The notes beneath the pieces are model-generated. The model was given only the letters and a program-made list of their open reading frames with translations, ran no database searches and was not told the DNA's origin. A stretch of 45,597 nucleotides of DNA from Marmoricola sp. (lineage in GTDB: Bacteria > Actinomycetota > Actinomycetes > Propionibacteriales > Nocardioidaceae). Below, in pieces: positions 7,157 to 16,023 of the stretch. Within the stretch, counting starts at the first letter, position 1, and each line of letters starts with the position of its first letter. Where the stretch lies: positions 1 to 45,597 of the forward strand of contig JAOPXD010000073.1 in the NCBI GenBank assembly GCA_025965315.1. The letters are read 5' to 3'. The position numbers and the translations under genes were made by a program.

Positions 7157-8656
7157 GTGTCGCAGATGACCAAGGAAGCCGAGCGCTCCGAGCTCCACAA
7201 GACGATCTGGAAGATCGCCAACGACCTGCGCGGCAGCGTCGATGGGTGGGACTTCAAGACCTACGTCCTCGGGATCCTGTTCTACCGTTTCATTTCCGAG
7301 AACCTCACCGCCTACCTCAACGCCGCCGAGCGGGAGGCGGGTAATCCCGGCTTCGACTATGCGGCGCTTTCTCTCGCAGACGCCGAGCACGGCCGCGACG
7401 AGGTCGTTGCTGAAAAGGGCTTCTTCATCGTTCCCGGCGAGCTGTTCGCGAACGTCCGCGACAAGGCCCGCGCAGACGAGAATCTGAACGAGACCCTCGC
7501 TCGCGTCTTCACCAACATAGAGGCATCCTCGGTCGGCACAGCGTCCGAGGACGACTTTAAGGGCCTCTTCGCCGACCTGGACATCAACAGCCAAAAGCTC
7601 GGACCCACTGTCGCCAAGCGCAACGAGAAACTCGTCAAGCTCCTCGAAGCCATCGGCTCTCTCCCGCTTGGCGGCGAGTTCGCCGACAACACCAACGATC
7701 TGTTCGGTGACGCTTATGAATACCTGATGGGCATGTACGCCTCGACGGCAGGGAAGTCTGGCGGCGAGTACTACACGCCGCAGGAAGTCTCCGAACTGCT
7801 CGCGAAGATCACAGTCATCGGGAAGACCGAGGTGAACAAGGTTTACGACCCGGCCTGCGGTTCGGGTTCGCTTCTGCTCAAGTTCTCGAAGGTCCTAGGC
7901 CACGGCAAGGTGAAGCAAGGGTTCTTTGGCCAGGAGATCAACCTGACCACCTACAACCTCGCTCGGATCAACATGTTCCTTCACGATGTGCCATTCGAGA
8001 AGTTCGACATCGCCCACGGCGACACGCTGACCGATCCGTCCCATTGGGACGACGAACCGTTCGATGCCATTGTTTCCAACCCGCCTTACTCGATCAGTTG
8101 GGCTGGCGATGCGGACGTGACACTGATCAACGATGAGCGCTACGCCCCTGCGGGGGTACTCGCTCCGAAGAGCAAGGCTGACCTTGCATTCGTTCTGCAC
8201 ATCCTTCATTGGCTATCGGTGGACGGAACCGCGGCGATCGTCGAGTTCCCCGGCGTGCTGTATCGCGGCGGGGCGGAGAAGAAGATCCGCGACTACTTGG
8301 TTGAGAACAACTTCGTCGATGCGGTGGTCCAACTACCCCCGGACCTCTTCTTCGGGACCACGATTGCGACCTGTGTCATCGTGCTGAAGAAGTCGAAGGC
8401 AACCAACGACATCCTGTTCATCGACGCCACCGCTGAGTGCAGCCGTCAGGGCAACAAGAACAGGCTGACGCTTAGTCACCAGGACCGCATCTTGGCGGCC
8501 CTAGCAACCCGCGTCGATGTAGAACACTATGCGAAGGTCGTCTCGAACGACGACGTCATCGCGGCAGAAAGCAAGCTGTCAGTAACGGCTTGGGTTCAAG
8601 GTGCGGATACTCGGGAGGTCATCGACATTGCCGTGCTAACGCAGAGCTTGAACTGA
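7157..8656 (+). CDS. hsdM: type I restriction-modification DNA methyltransferase subunit, C-terminus frameshifted
   Basis: 499 aa from GTG 7157 (ATG 7166 is an alternative). It has an N-terminal helical HsdM domain (LHKTIWKIANDLRGSVDGWDF), SAM motif I DPACGSGS (231-238) and catalytic motif IV NPPY (308-311), an N6-adenine methyltransferase of the EcoR124-like type. It pairs with HsdS to methylate the target site and with HsdR to restrict. The frame ends at TGA 8656 after VLTQSLN. The +1 frame continues AELELIVKRQDVLRVQIDAIVADLEGDA to TGA 8727, overlapping hsdS by GTGA. A single missing base near 8638-8640 therefore removed about 28 C-terminal residues. Confidence 0.95.
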   Translation: MSQMTKEAERSELHKTIWKIANDLRGSVDGWDFKTYVLGILFYRFISENLTAYLNAAEREAGNPGFDYAALSLADAEHGRDEVVAEKGFFIVPGELFANVRDKARADENLNETLARVFTNIEASSVGTASEDDFKGLFADLDINSQKLGPTVAKRNEKLVKLLEAIGSLPLGGEFADNTNDLFGDAYEYLMGMYASTAGKSGGEYYTPQEVSELLAKITVIGKTEVNKVYDPACGSGSLLLKFSKVLGHGKVKQGFFGQEINLTTYNLARINMFLHDVPFEKFDIAHGDTLTDPSHWDDEPFDAIVSNPPYSISWAGDADVTLINDERYAPAGVLAPKSKADLAFVLHILHWLSVDGTAAIVEFPGVLYRGGAEKKIRDYLVENNFVDAVVQLPPDLFFGTTIATCVIVLKKSKATNDILFIDATAECSRQGNKNRLTLSHQDRILAALATRVDVEHYAKVVSNDDVIAAESKLSVTAWVQGADTREVIDIAVLTQSLN

Positions 8657-8723
8657 TCGTGAAGCGTCAGGACGTGCTGCGAGTGCAGATCGACGCCATC
8701 GTCGCCGACCTCGAGGGCGACGC

Positions 8724-9956
8724 GTGAGCCACCTAAGCGAACTCGTCGCGGAACTGTGTCCGAACGGCGTCGAGGTCGCGACTCTTGGCGACGTCGGCAC
8801 CTTCACCCGAGGAAACGGTCTGCAGAAGAAGGACCTAGACGACAACGGCGTAGGGGCCATCCACTACGGCCAGATCTTCACCCACTACGGGACCGTTACG
8901 AAGGCGACGAAGTCATTCGTTACGGCGATTCTTGCCAAGAAGTTGCGTAGAGCGAAGCAGGGCGACCTAGTTATCGCCACGACTAGTGAGAATGATGAGG
9001 ATGTTTGCAAAGCAGTTGCGTGGCTCGGTGCGGACGAGATCGCGGTGAGCGGCGACGCTTACATCTACTCTCACACCCTCGACCCGCGGTATGTCGCCTA
9101 CTTCTTCCAGTCGTCGGACTTTGGTGCGCAGAAGTCCAGATACGTAACGGGTACGAAGGTTCGCCGAGTAAACGGGGCAGACCTTGCGCGGATCAAGATC
9201 CCGGTCCCTCCGCATGCCGTGCAGCAGGAGATCGCAGGGATTCTCCAGAAGATGGAGCAGTTGGAAGCAGAACTCAAAGCGGAACTGCAGTCGGAACTTC
9301 GGGCACGGCGGCGGCAGTACGAGTACCTCCGCAATGGGCTTTTGACATCCCACACCGACGACTCCGTATGGCTCACACTCCGCGAAGTGGCGCTCGACTT
9401 CGGGCGAGGAAAGTCACGGCACCGTCCGCGGAATGACCCGAAGTTGTACGGAGGTTTGTACCCATTCATTCAGACCGGAGACATTAGAACCAGCAGTCAC
9501 GTTGTGACGGCCTATTCGCAGACGTACAGCGAAGATGGGCTGGCACAGAGCAAGCTGTGGCCGCGAGGAACGATCTGCATCACGATTGCCGCGAACATCG
9601 CCGAGACGGGGATCCTTGGTTTCGATGCGTGCTTCCCCGACAGCGTCATTGGCATGGTCGTTGACCCGCAGCGGGCGTCCGCGCACTTTGTGGAGTATCT
9701 CCTGCAAGCGTATCGAGCGAGCTTGGTGGCGAAGGGACAGGGGAGCGCGCAGGCGAACATCAACCTTGCGACGTTTGAGAACGAGCGTTTTCCGTTTCCA
9801 ACCCTCGAGGTACAGGAAGCAATAGTGGCTGTACTCGACAAGTTCGAGGGTGCGGTCGAGTTAATTGTTGGCGCCCTATGCGAGGAACTCGCTGCCCGTC
9901 GCAAGCAGTATGAGTGCTACCGAGACACACTCCTCACTTTCACGGAGAGCGCCTGA
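8724..9956 (+). CDS. hsdS: type I restriction-modification specificity subunit
   Basis: 410 aa from GTG 8724. Two target-recognition domains (about 15-165 and 225-385) are separated by and end in conserved helices (QQEIAGILQKMEQLEAELKAELQSELRARRRQYEYLRNGLL and the C-terminal counterpart VQEAIVAVLDKFEGAVELIVGALCEELAARRKQYECYRDTLL). These act as rulers between the half-sites. HsdS directs the M2S methylase and the R2M2S restriction complex to a bipartite sequence. The specificity cannot be read by eye. The length is normal, so it looks functional. It overlaps the ancestral hsdM end by 4 nt and hsdR by 1 nt. Confidence 0.95.
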   Translation: MSHLSELVAELCPNGVEVATLGDVGTFTRGNGLQKKDLDDNGVGAIHYGQIFTHYGTVTKATKSFVTAILAKKLRRAKQGDLVIATTSENDEDVCKAVAWLGADEIAVSGDAYIYSHTLDPRYVAYFFQSSDFGAQKSRYVTGTKVRRVNGADLARIKIPVPPHAVQQEIAGILQKMEQLEAELKAELQSELRARRRQYEYLRNGLLTSHTDDSVWLTLREVALDFGRGKSRHRPRNDPKLYGGLYPFIQTGDIRTSSHVVTAYSQTYSEDGLAQSKLWPRGTICITIAANIAETGILGFDACFPDSVIGMVVDPQRASAHFVEYLLQAYRASLVAKGQGSAQANINLATFENERFPFPTLEVQEAIVAVLDKFEGAVELIVGALCEELAARRKQYECYRDTLLTFTESA

Positions 9957-12900
9957 TGACTGACTTCCGCGAACTTGGTGCCCCTGGCAGCGCAACGAAG
10001 TTTGAGCCCATCGCGGTCAGTGACGAGTCCACCGTCGTCGCAGCGTACGAACGTGAGCCCGCCTCTGGCGGAGAGGGCTACCAATCCGAGGCGGCCCTTG
10101 AGATTGCTTTCATCGAGCAACTGGCCGCCCAGGCTTACGAGCGGCTCACCATTACCAAGTCGGCCGACCTCGAAACGAACCTGCGCACCCAGCTCGAGGA
10201 ACTGAACAAGGTCACGTTCAGCGATGACGAGTGGAAGCGGTTCTTCGGCGAGAAGCTCGCGGCGAAGAACGACGGCATCGTCGAGAAGACCGCACGCATC
10301 CAGGAGGACCACGTTCAGGTCCTCGTCCGTGATGACGGCACGAGCAAGAACATTAAGATCATCGACAAAGCCAACATCCACAACAACCGTCTCCAGGTCA
10401 TCAACCAGTACGAAGTCGAAGGCCAGGCAGCCGGCGTCAAACGCGCCAACCGCTACGACGTAACGATCCTCGTCAATGGCCTTCCTTTGGTGCACGTCGA
10501 ACTGAAGCGCCGCGGCGTTGCGCTCAAGGAGGCGTTCAATCAGATCGACCGGTACCAGCGCGAGTCGTTCTGGTCAGATTCCGGGCTGTTTGAGTACGTA
10601 CAGCTCTTCGTCATCTCCAACGGAACTCACACCAAGTACTACGCCAACACCACCCGCGACCGACGCATCAGGGAGGCTGAAGGTGGCAAGAAGGGCAAGA
10701 GACAGACCTCGAACACGTTCGAGTTCACTTCCTGGTGGACTGATGCGAACAACCGGCGTATTAGCGATCTCAGTGCCTTCACAAGGACTTTTTTCGCCAA
10801 GACCACACTGCTCAACGTCTTGACTCGCTACGTCGTCTTCGACGTGACTCGGACTCTGCTCGTGATGCGGCCGTACCAGATCGTGGCAGCCGAACGGATC
10901 CTGCAGAAGATCACGACCTCGACGAACTCCAAGCAGCTCGGCACCGTTGCTGCCGGCGGCTACATCTGGCACACCACCGGGTCCGGCAAAACCCTGACGA
11001 GTTTTGTGACCGCCCAGCTCGCCTCACGTGTTCCCGAGGTAGACAAGGTTCTGTTCGTGGTGGACCGCAAGGATCTGGACTACCAAACGATCCGTGAGTA
11101 CGAGCGGTTCGAGAAGGGTGCTGTAGACGGCACCAGCAACACCAGTCACCTTAAGCGCAGGCTCGAGGACCCCGATTCCAACATCATCGTTACCACAATC
11201 CAGAAGCTCGCCCGTTTCATCGAGCAGAACAAGGGCCACGAGATCTACTCCGGCCACCTGGTGCTCATCTTCGACGAATGCCACCGAAGCCAGTTCGGCG
11301 ACATGGGAACGTCGATCCGAAAGGCGTTCAAGAAGTACCACCTGTTCGGGTTCACCGGGACCCCGATTTTCGCCGAGAACGCTGGCTCAGGCGGGGGCCA
11401 ACTGCGTACGACCGAGCAACTCTTTGGCGACAAGCTGCACACCTACACGATCGTGGACGCCATCAACGATGCCAACGTGCTGCCCTTCAAGGTCTCCTAC
11501 CAAAATACTGTGAAGGTCGCCGACCACGTCACGGACAAACAGGTCGAGGCCATCAACACCGAAGAAGTGTTGATGCACCCCGAGCGCATTGCCGGAGTCA
11601 CCGAGTACATCTTGGAGAACTTCGATGCTAAGACGAAACGGACCGCTGGCTACACCCTCGGCGACAAGCGCGTCCGAGGCTTTAACTCGATGTTCGCTGT
11701 CTCCTCGATCCCGATGCTGAAGCTCTACTACGACGAGTTCTCCACGCAACAGGCCCAACTCAAGGAATCGCAGTCGAGCTACCAGCCGCTGAAGGTGGCG
11801 ACTATTTTCTCGTACGCAGCGAACGAAGAGGCCGGCGGCATCCTGGGCGATGAGGGCTTCGACGTCGGCGAGCTCGACTCCTCCTCTCGCGACTTCCTCG
11901 AGCGAGCCATTGCCGACTACAACAAGATGTTCGGGACCAGTTACGACACCTCGGCGGCAAAGTTCGAAAACTACTATAAGGATCTTGCGCGACGGCTGAA
12001 AGGCCGCGAGGTCGATCTGGTGATCGTCGTCAACATGTTCCTCACCGGCTTCGATGCGACAACGCTGAACACACTGTTCGTGGACAAGAACCTGCGCCAG
12101 CACGGACTGATCCAGGCCTTCTCCCGGACCAACCGCATCCTGAACTCCGTGAAGGCCTACGGCAACATCGTCTGCTTCCGAGACCTCGAGGACAACGTCG
12201 ATGATGCACTGGCCCTTTTCGGAAACAAAGATGCCCACGGCATCGTCCTACTCAAGCCGTACGGCGAGTACTACAACGCCTACGCCGGCATTGTCGAAGA
12301 GCTCACCACCCTTTTCCCGCCTGATGAGGACCCACTCGGAGAGGCCGCGGAGAAGAAGTTCGTTGCACTGTTCGGTGCGGTATTGCGGTTGAGAAACATC
12401 CTGACTTCGTTCGACGAGTTCAGCGGCGACACTCTGCTCACACCCCGGCAACTGCAGGATTACCAGTCGATCTACCTGAACGTGCACGACAGGCATCGAG
12501 GGAAGGACGTCATCGAGAAGGAGTCCATCCTCGATGACGTCGTATTCGAGATCGAGCTGATCAAACAAGTCGAGGTGAACATCGACTACATCCTGCTGCT
12601 GGTGCAGAAGTGGCGGGAGGCCAAGGGCAACGGCTCGGACAAGGAGATGGAGGCACTGGTCACGATCCGTAACGCGATCGACGCGAGCCCATCCCTGCGC
12701 AACAAGAGCGACCTGATCATGGAGTTCGTCGAGTCGATCTCCGTCTCCGAAGTGGGGACCGACTGGGCAGCCTTCGTTGCCAAACGTCGAGAAACCGAAC
12801 TGGCCGAACTTATCGAGTCCGAGAAGCTCAAGGGCGCCGAGACCCGTGCGTTCGTCGAGGCTGCCTTTAGGGCCGGCAGCGTGCCGTCCGCGGGAACAGC

Positions 12901-13021
12901 TATCACCGAGATCCTGCCGCCCACCTCGCGGTTCTCCGCCGGTGGCGAGCACGGTGCAAAGAAGCAGAGAGTGTTGCAGAAGCTCGTCGAGTTCTTCGAG
13001 CGCTACTCCGGCCTGGGCTGA
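9956..13021 (+). CDS. hsdR: type I restriction-modification endonuclease/translocase subunit
   Basis: 1021 aa from ATG 9956, which overlaps the hsdS stop (TGATG) with GGAG upstream. The PD-(D/E)xK nuclease has Asp168 and Glu182-x-Lys184 (VHVELKRRG). The SF2 motor has Walker A TGSGKT (341-346), DECH (440-443) and FTGTP, with further helicase motifs before a helical C-terminal domain that contacts HsdM. It cuts unmethylated DNA after ATP-driven translocation and acts in the cytoplasm as a complex with HsdM and HsdS. All catalytic motifs are present. The 12-nt convergent gap to the next gene holds no obvious terminator. Confidence 0.96.
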   Translation: MTDFRELGAPGSATKFEPIAVSDESTVVAAYEREPASGGEGYQSEAALEIAFIEQLAAQAYERLTITKSADLETNLRTQLEELNKVTFSDDEWKRFFGEKLAAKNDGIVEKTARIQEDHVQVLVRDDGTSKNIKIIDKANIHNNRLQVINQYEVEGQAAGVKRANRYDVTILVNGLPLVHVELKRRGVALKEAFNQIDRYQRESFWSDSGLFEYVQLFVISNGTHTKYYANTTRDRRIREAEGGKKGKRQTSNTFEFTSWWTDANNRRISDLSAFTRTFFAKTTLLNVLTRYVVFDVTRTLLVMRPYQIVAAERILQKITTSTNSKQLGTVAAGGYIWHTTGSGKTLTSFVTAQLASRVPEVDKVLFVVDRKDLDYQTIREYERFEKGAVDGTSNTSHLKRRLEDPDSNIIVTTIQKLARFIEQNKGHEIYSGHLVLIFDECHRSQFGDMGTSIRKAFKKYHLFGFTGTPIFAENAGSGGGQLRTTEQLFGDKLHTYTIVDAINDANVLPFKVSYQNTVKVADHVTDKQVEAINTEEVLMHPERIAGVTEYILENFDAKTKRTAGYTLGDKRVRGFNSMFAVSSIPMLKLYYDEFSTQQAQLKESQSSYQPLKVATIFSYAANEEAGGILGDEGFDVGELDSSSRDFLERAIADYNKMFGTSYDTSAAKFENYYKDLARRLKGREVDLVIVVNMFLTGFDATTLNTLFVDKNLRQHGLIQAFSRTNRILNSVKAYGNIVCFRDLEDNVDDALALFGNKDAHGIVLLKPYGEYYNAYAGIVEELTTLFPPDEDPLGEAAEKKFVALFGAVLRLRNILTSFDEFSGDTLLTPRQLQDYQSIYLNVHDRHRGKDVIEKESILDDVVFEIELIKQVEVNIDYILLLVQKWREAKGNGSDKEMEALVTIRNAIDASPSLRNKSDLIMEFVESISVSEVGTDWAAFVAKRRETELAELIESEKLKGAETRAFVEAAFRAGSVPSAGTAITEILPPTSRFSAGGEHGAKKQRVLQKLVEFFERYSGLG

Positions 13022-13033
13022 TCGCGAGCCCGG

Positions 13034-14941
13034 CTAAGCACGCACCTTCCGCAGCACATCTGCTTCTGGATCGTCCCGAACCTTCGAGAACTCAGGTCCG
13101 GTGGGGCAACTGTATTTCCCTGGTTTGGAGGCCGATGGGGTTGAACGCCACAAGACCAGTTGGGCGATCCGTTCGCCTTCTGTCAGCGTGATCGGAATGG
13201 TGCTGAGGTTGACCAATTCGAGGGTCAGGCAACCTCTGAACCCAGCGTGAACCTGCACGGCGGTAGCGGTAAGAAGTCCAAGTCGTCCGTAACTGGATCG
13301 CGTAATGACTTGAGCGGACAGATCGGGCGGCAAGCTGAGGTATTCCATAGTGGCCCCGAGGACGATTTCGTTCGGGTGAAGAATCAGAGTCTCGCCAGGT
13401 GCGAGTTCAACCGCCTGCTGAACTGCTCGTGGATCGAGGTCGTCGGCGAGTGGGTCAAATGCAGCGATGCCTCTACGCCTGAAGACGATGAACCTCGAGC
13501 CAAGCCGTAGGTCTACGCCACTGCCCGCCGGCTCATGTAGGAGCGGTCGAATTTCAAGCCGCTGGTCTGTGGACGTAGAGGCAATTCGGGCCGCTACCTC
13601 AGCCGCTGACAACATCGCCGATGGGGACTCGTCGGCGCTGCCACTGCCGACGCTGACTGACGTTGGAAGGACTCCTCCGGCATTCACCCACTTGCGTACG
13701 AACTGGATGTCTACGAGGGACTTCTGAGCCAATTTGTCGTAGGGCGAGTCGGCTCCCTCGCGACGAGCGATCCAGGCAGCGCTTACTACATCCGCAGGAT
13801 CTACGACCTGGTGGCCCTGGCCGTCGTCGTGCGCTACGTCGGCCGGCAGGCCAGCGATTAGATCATCGGCAACCTGGTGAATCTGACTGACCCTGCCGGC
13901 CCAGTCGTAGGTCGAGCCAGGTAGACCAGAAACCGTCGTCGGGATGTGCGAGGCGTTGTTCAGGAACATGGTCGCCAGATGGTCTGCCCATGGTTCGTTG
14001 AACGAAAGTGTGGCCGGAGTTGCGTCCGTCCATGGCTTCAGCATCGTTTCCAAACGAGCATCTGCCACGGCCCCCAACTGCTGCTGCAACAACTTGATTC
14101 GTAGGTGCCTCGGCGGATGGGTCAGAGACGGAGTGCCCACGGAGTCGATGCACGTCAGATACTCGGCGAGCGCGCAAATCGAGGATGGGCCGAACCTTCG
14201 CATGGCCTGCGCATCGCACAACAACTCGACTGCCCAGCTTTCGGCGATCGCGTAGAGCCCCGCACTCAGGGACGCCGGGTCGTTTGCCGATGCCTGCGGG
14301 TTGGGAATAGTGCCAGCTACGACAAAGTCAAACTTGGCTGCAAGGTCGAAAGTGGCCAAGGCTTGATGTGCTCGGATAGCCACGTGTGCGGCCTCGTGGC
14401 CCAGAAGCACTGGGCGCCACAGGACACCTGAACCTTCGATCCTAGGCACCTTAAACAGCGCGACATTGTGGGCTGGTCGCGCTGCGCTCCCTGCCGCGGC
14501 TAGGGGGCCGTAAACGTCTGACGCAAGGTCGCCGTGAGTCGTTAGGAAGTTGTCTGGGCCTCCGTGGGACATGGAGATGGACCAGTCCACAAGTCCCAGC
14601 GCGGTGAGCTCGTTGCGAATCTCTTCTGCAAGCGAGTCGGACAACTCCGGACGAGTCCCGTGCGAGAGATGCTTTTCGACGAAGTCGATTACATAGTTTA
14701 GGTGACGGAGCAGGATCGAAATGTATTGCAGATTTGAGTCCGGATCTGCGTTCTGGCTCAACTCAGACTCAGCGGAACTGGCGACCTCACCTGGAAGGGG
14801 TTTGATCAGTTCGATGATGTCCTGCAAGGAGGCCCAGGTCTTCCCTAGGTTGCCGCGCAGGCTACTGAGTAGACCCTCTAGGGCGTCACAACGAATCTTG
14901 AGTGCTTGGTGCAGTTCCTGCACTGCCTCAGCGGTCGTCAT
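13034..14941 (-). CDS. fusion of HExxH metallopeptidase-like domain to dCTP deaminase/dUTPase-fold domain
   Basis: 635 aa from ATG 14941, 3 nt after the stop of the partner gene. Residues 1-160 are mostly helical. Residues 175-260 contain HEAAH (182-186) and, about 50 residues later, ESWAVELLCDA (Glu234, Glu239, Asp243), a gluzincin-like zinc-peptidase arrangement. Residues 440-620 are a dCTP-deaminase/dUTPase fold: PAGSGVDLRLG, PNEIVLGATMEYLSLPPDL, RSSYGR (548-553), LTLELVN with Glu575, and a C-terminal EGERIAQLV. The RSS-GR and LEL residues match those used by Dcd-type enzymes, so dCTP or dUTP hydrolysis is plausible. dCTP deamination is a known anti-phage strategy, but this peptidase fusion is not one I recognise. 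The defence role is inferred from its island setting beside an R-M operon. Confidence 0.75.
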   Translation of the reverse strand: MTTAEAVQELHQALKIRCDALEGLLSSLRGNLGKTWASLQDIIELIKPLPGEVASSAESELSQNADPDSNLQYISILLRHLNYVIDFVEKHLSHGTRPELSDSLAEEIRNELTALGLVDWSISMSHGGPDNFLTTHGDLASDVYGPLAAAGSAARPAHNVALFKVPRIEGSGVLWRPVLLGHEAAHVAIRAHQALATFDLAAKFDFVVAGTIPNPQASANDPASLSAGLYAIAESWAVELLCDAQAMRRFGPSSICALAEYLTCIDSVGTPSLTHPPRHLRIKLLQQQLGAVADARLETMLKPWTDATPATLSFNEPWADHLATMFLNNASHIPTTVSGLPGSTYDWAGRVSQIHQVADDLIAGLPADVAHDDGQGHQVVDPADVVSAAWIARREGADSPYDKLAQKSLVDIQFVRKWVNAGGVLPTSVSVGSGSADESPSAMLSAAEVAARIASTSTDQRLEIRPLLHEPAGSGVDLRLGSRFIVFRRRGIAAFDPLADDLDPRAVQQAVELAPGETLILHPNEIVLGATMEYLSLPPDLSAQVITRSSYGRLGLLTATAVQVHAGFRGCLTLELVNLSTIPITLTEGERIAQLVLWRSTPSASKPGKYSCPTGPEFSKVRDDPEADVLRKVRA

Positions 14942-14944
14942 CGG

Positions 14945-15385
14945 TTACAGCGCTGCCGTAACCTCGCCCACGCTTCTCGTCTGCCTCAAGACCGCGCCAG
15001 CTAGTCCGGCACAAAATGCGTTGAGATCGTCAGCATGTGACCTGTCGTTCGGAAGCCCTCGCGCTACCTCCGCCAACCGGTGCAGCTCGTCCGCGACTCG
15101 CTGCCTGTCTGCGTCCCCGGCGTGTTCATGAACAACAGTCTCAATCGTTACCTCGACCTGGGCAGCGACCGCTCCAACTGGGACAGAACCAGCCTGTCCT
15201 CGCGAGTCGAAGAACTGGATTGAAAGCGCGACGGCGTCCAACTTGCCGGCGAGCGTCTGAAGGACTTCAAGGTCCCCAGTGATGGGCGATGCCTCGGTTG
15301 CTCGCCGAGTAGCGGACTGAGCCCTGGTTGCGAGCATTGCCAGGCTCATTAGGTCCGAGCCTCCACGCATTAGGTCCTGGCTCAT
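14945..15385 (-). CDS. small helical partner protein of the peptidase-deaminase operon
   Basis: 146 aa. Of two adjacent ATGs, 15385 is preferred because AAGGAG then lies 5 nt upstream; 15388 would leave only 2 nt. The sequence is alpha-helical and soluble with no membrane segment: a Met/Ala-rich head (MSQDLMRGGSDLMSLAMLATRAQSATRRATE), a middle strand (DAVALSIQFFDSRG) and a helical C-terminal half rich in Asp/His/Arg. I do not recognise the family. It is translationally coupled to the fusion gene, 3 nt between stop and start, so it is probably a partner, regulator or inhibitor of that enzyme. Confidence 0.7.
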   Translation of the reverse strand: MSQDLMRGGSDLMSLAMLATRAQSATRRATEASPITGDLEVLQTLAGKLDAVALSIQFFDSRGQAGSVPVGAVAAQVEVTIETVVHEHAGDADRQRVADELHRLAEVARGLPNDRSHADDLNAFCAGLAGAVLRQTRSVGEVTAAL

Positions 15386-15499
15386 CATATCTCCTTGATC
15401 GAACAGGTGTTCGAACAGTACGCCTGACTTCCGACAGACTAGCGGCACATGCGAACTTTCTAGATTCCAAATTAGCAATGTGCAGTTCATAATCAGTGG

Positions 15500-15793
15500 A
15501 TGGACACGGGCGCGAAGTCAGAGCTTCTGTTCGGTAGGTATCAGGCCCTGGCCGTCTACGCCGCCATCGCTCGTCTTACAAAGCCAGAGTTCACTACAGG
15601 ACAACTCGCTTCCATCGCCGATGTGCCCCCAACGGTGTGCTCGAAGGAACTTGCGCGGCTAGAGCGTCTCGGAGTTGTGATCCGCCGTTCGCGGCGTGGT
15701 GACTTTGAACGTCGAGATCCGGATGTCTTCTGGGAGGTCGTAGACCGCCTAGCTCAGGCCTGGACCGAAGGGGCCGGCACGCCTGAATTGTGA
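15500..15793 (+). CDS. winged-helix DNA-binding protein, divergent regulator
   Basis: 97 aa from ATG 15500. The single domain has the winged-helix pattern: FGRYQALAVYAAIARL, then FTTGQLASIADVPPTVCSKELARLERLGVVIRRSRRGDFERRD (helix-turn-helix plus wing), then a short C-terminal helix. It resembles ArsR/MarR-like regulators without a ligand domain. It is transcribed away from the small-protein/fusion operon across 114 bp, so it most likely binds that shared region and controls both sides. No Shine-Dalgarno is obvious. Confidence 0.75.
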   Translation: MDTGAKSELLFGRYQALAVYAAIARLTKPEFTTGQLASIADVPPTVCSKELARLERLGVVIRRSRRGDFERRDPDVFWEVVDRLAQAWTEGAGTPEL

Positions 15794-15808
15794 TCGCGTC
15801 GAGGGTCC

Positions 15809-15991
15809 TCAGCGAGCGCGGTAGTACCCCTTGTGCGAGTTCGAGCTGATGAAGTCCATCAAGGCCTGGCGAGCGACGAACTGTCGTGAGCCCATCGCGA
15901 CCCATTCGAGCTCGCCCTGGTTGATCAAGCCGTGGACGGTCGAGTAGCTGATGCCCAGTGCTTTCGCGGCATCCTTAAGACTCAGGAGCAT
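15809..15991 (-). CDS. excisionase-type helix-turn-helix protein
   Basis: 60 aa from ATG 15991 with AAGGA upstream. It reads LLSLKDAAKALGISYSTVHGLINQGELEWVAMGSRQFVARQALMDFI, the MerR-like/HTH_17 fold used by phage excisionases and small island regulators. It ends 15 bp from the convergent winged-helix gene. It could serve as a recombination directionality factor or as a regulator of local genes; the sequence does not decide. A second protein of this type is at 29669-29878. Confidence 0.8.
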   Translation of the reverse strand: MLLSLKDAAKALGISYSTVHGLINQGELEWVAMGSRQFVARQALMDFISSNSHKGYYRAR

Positions 15992-16023
15992 CGGTCCTTC
16001 GTTCGAAAGATGCGTCGGTCCGA

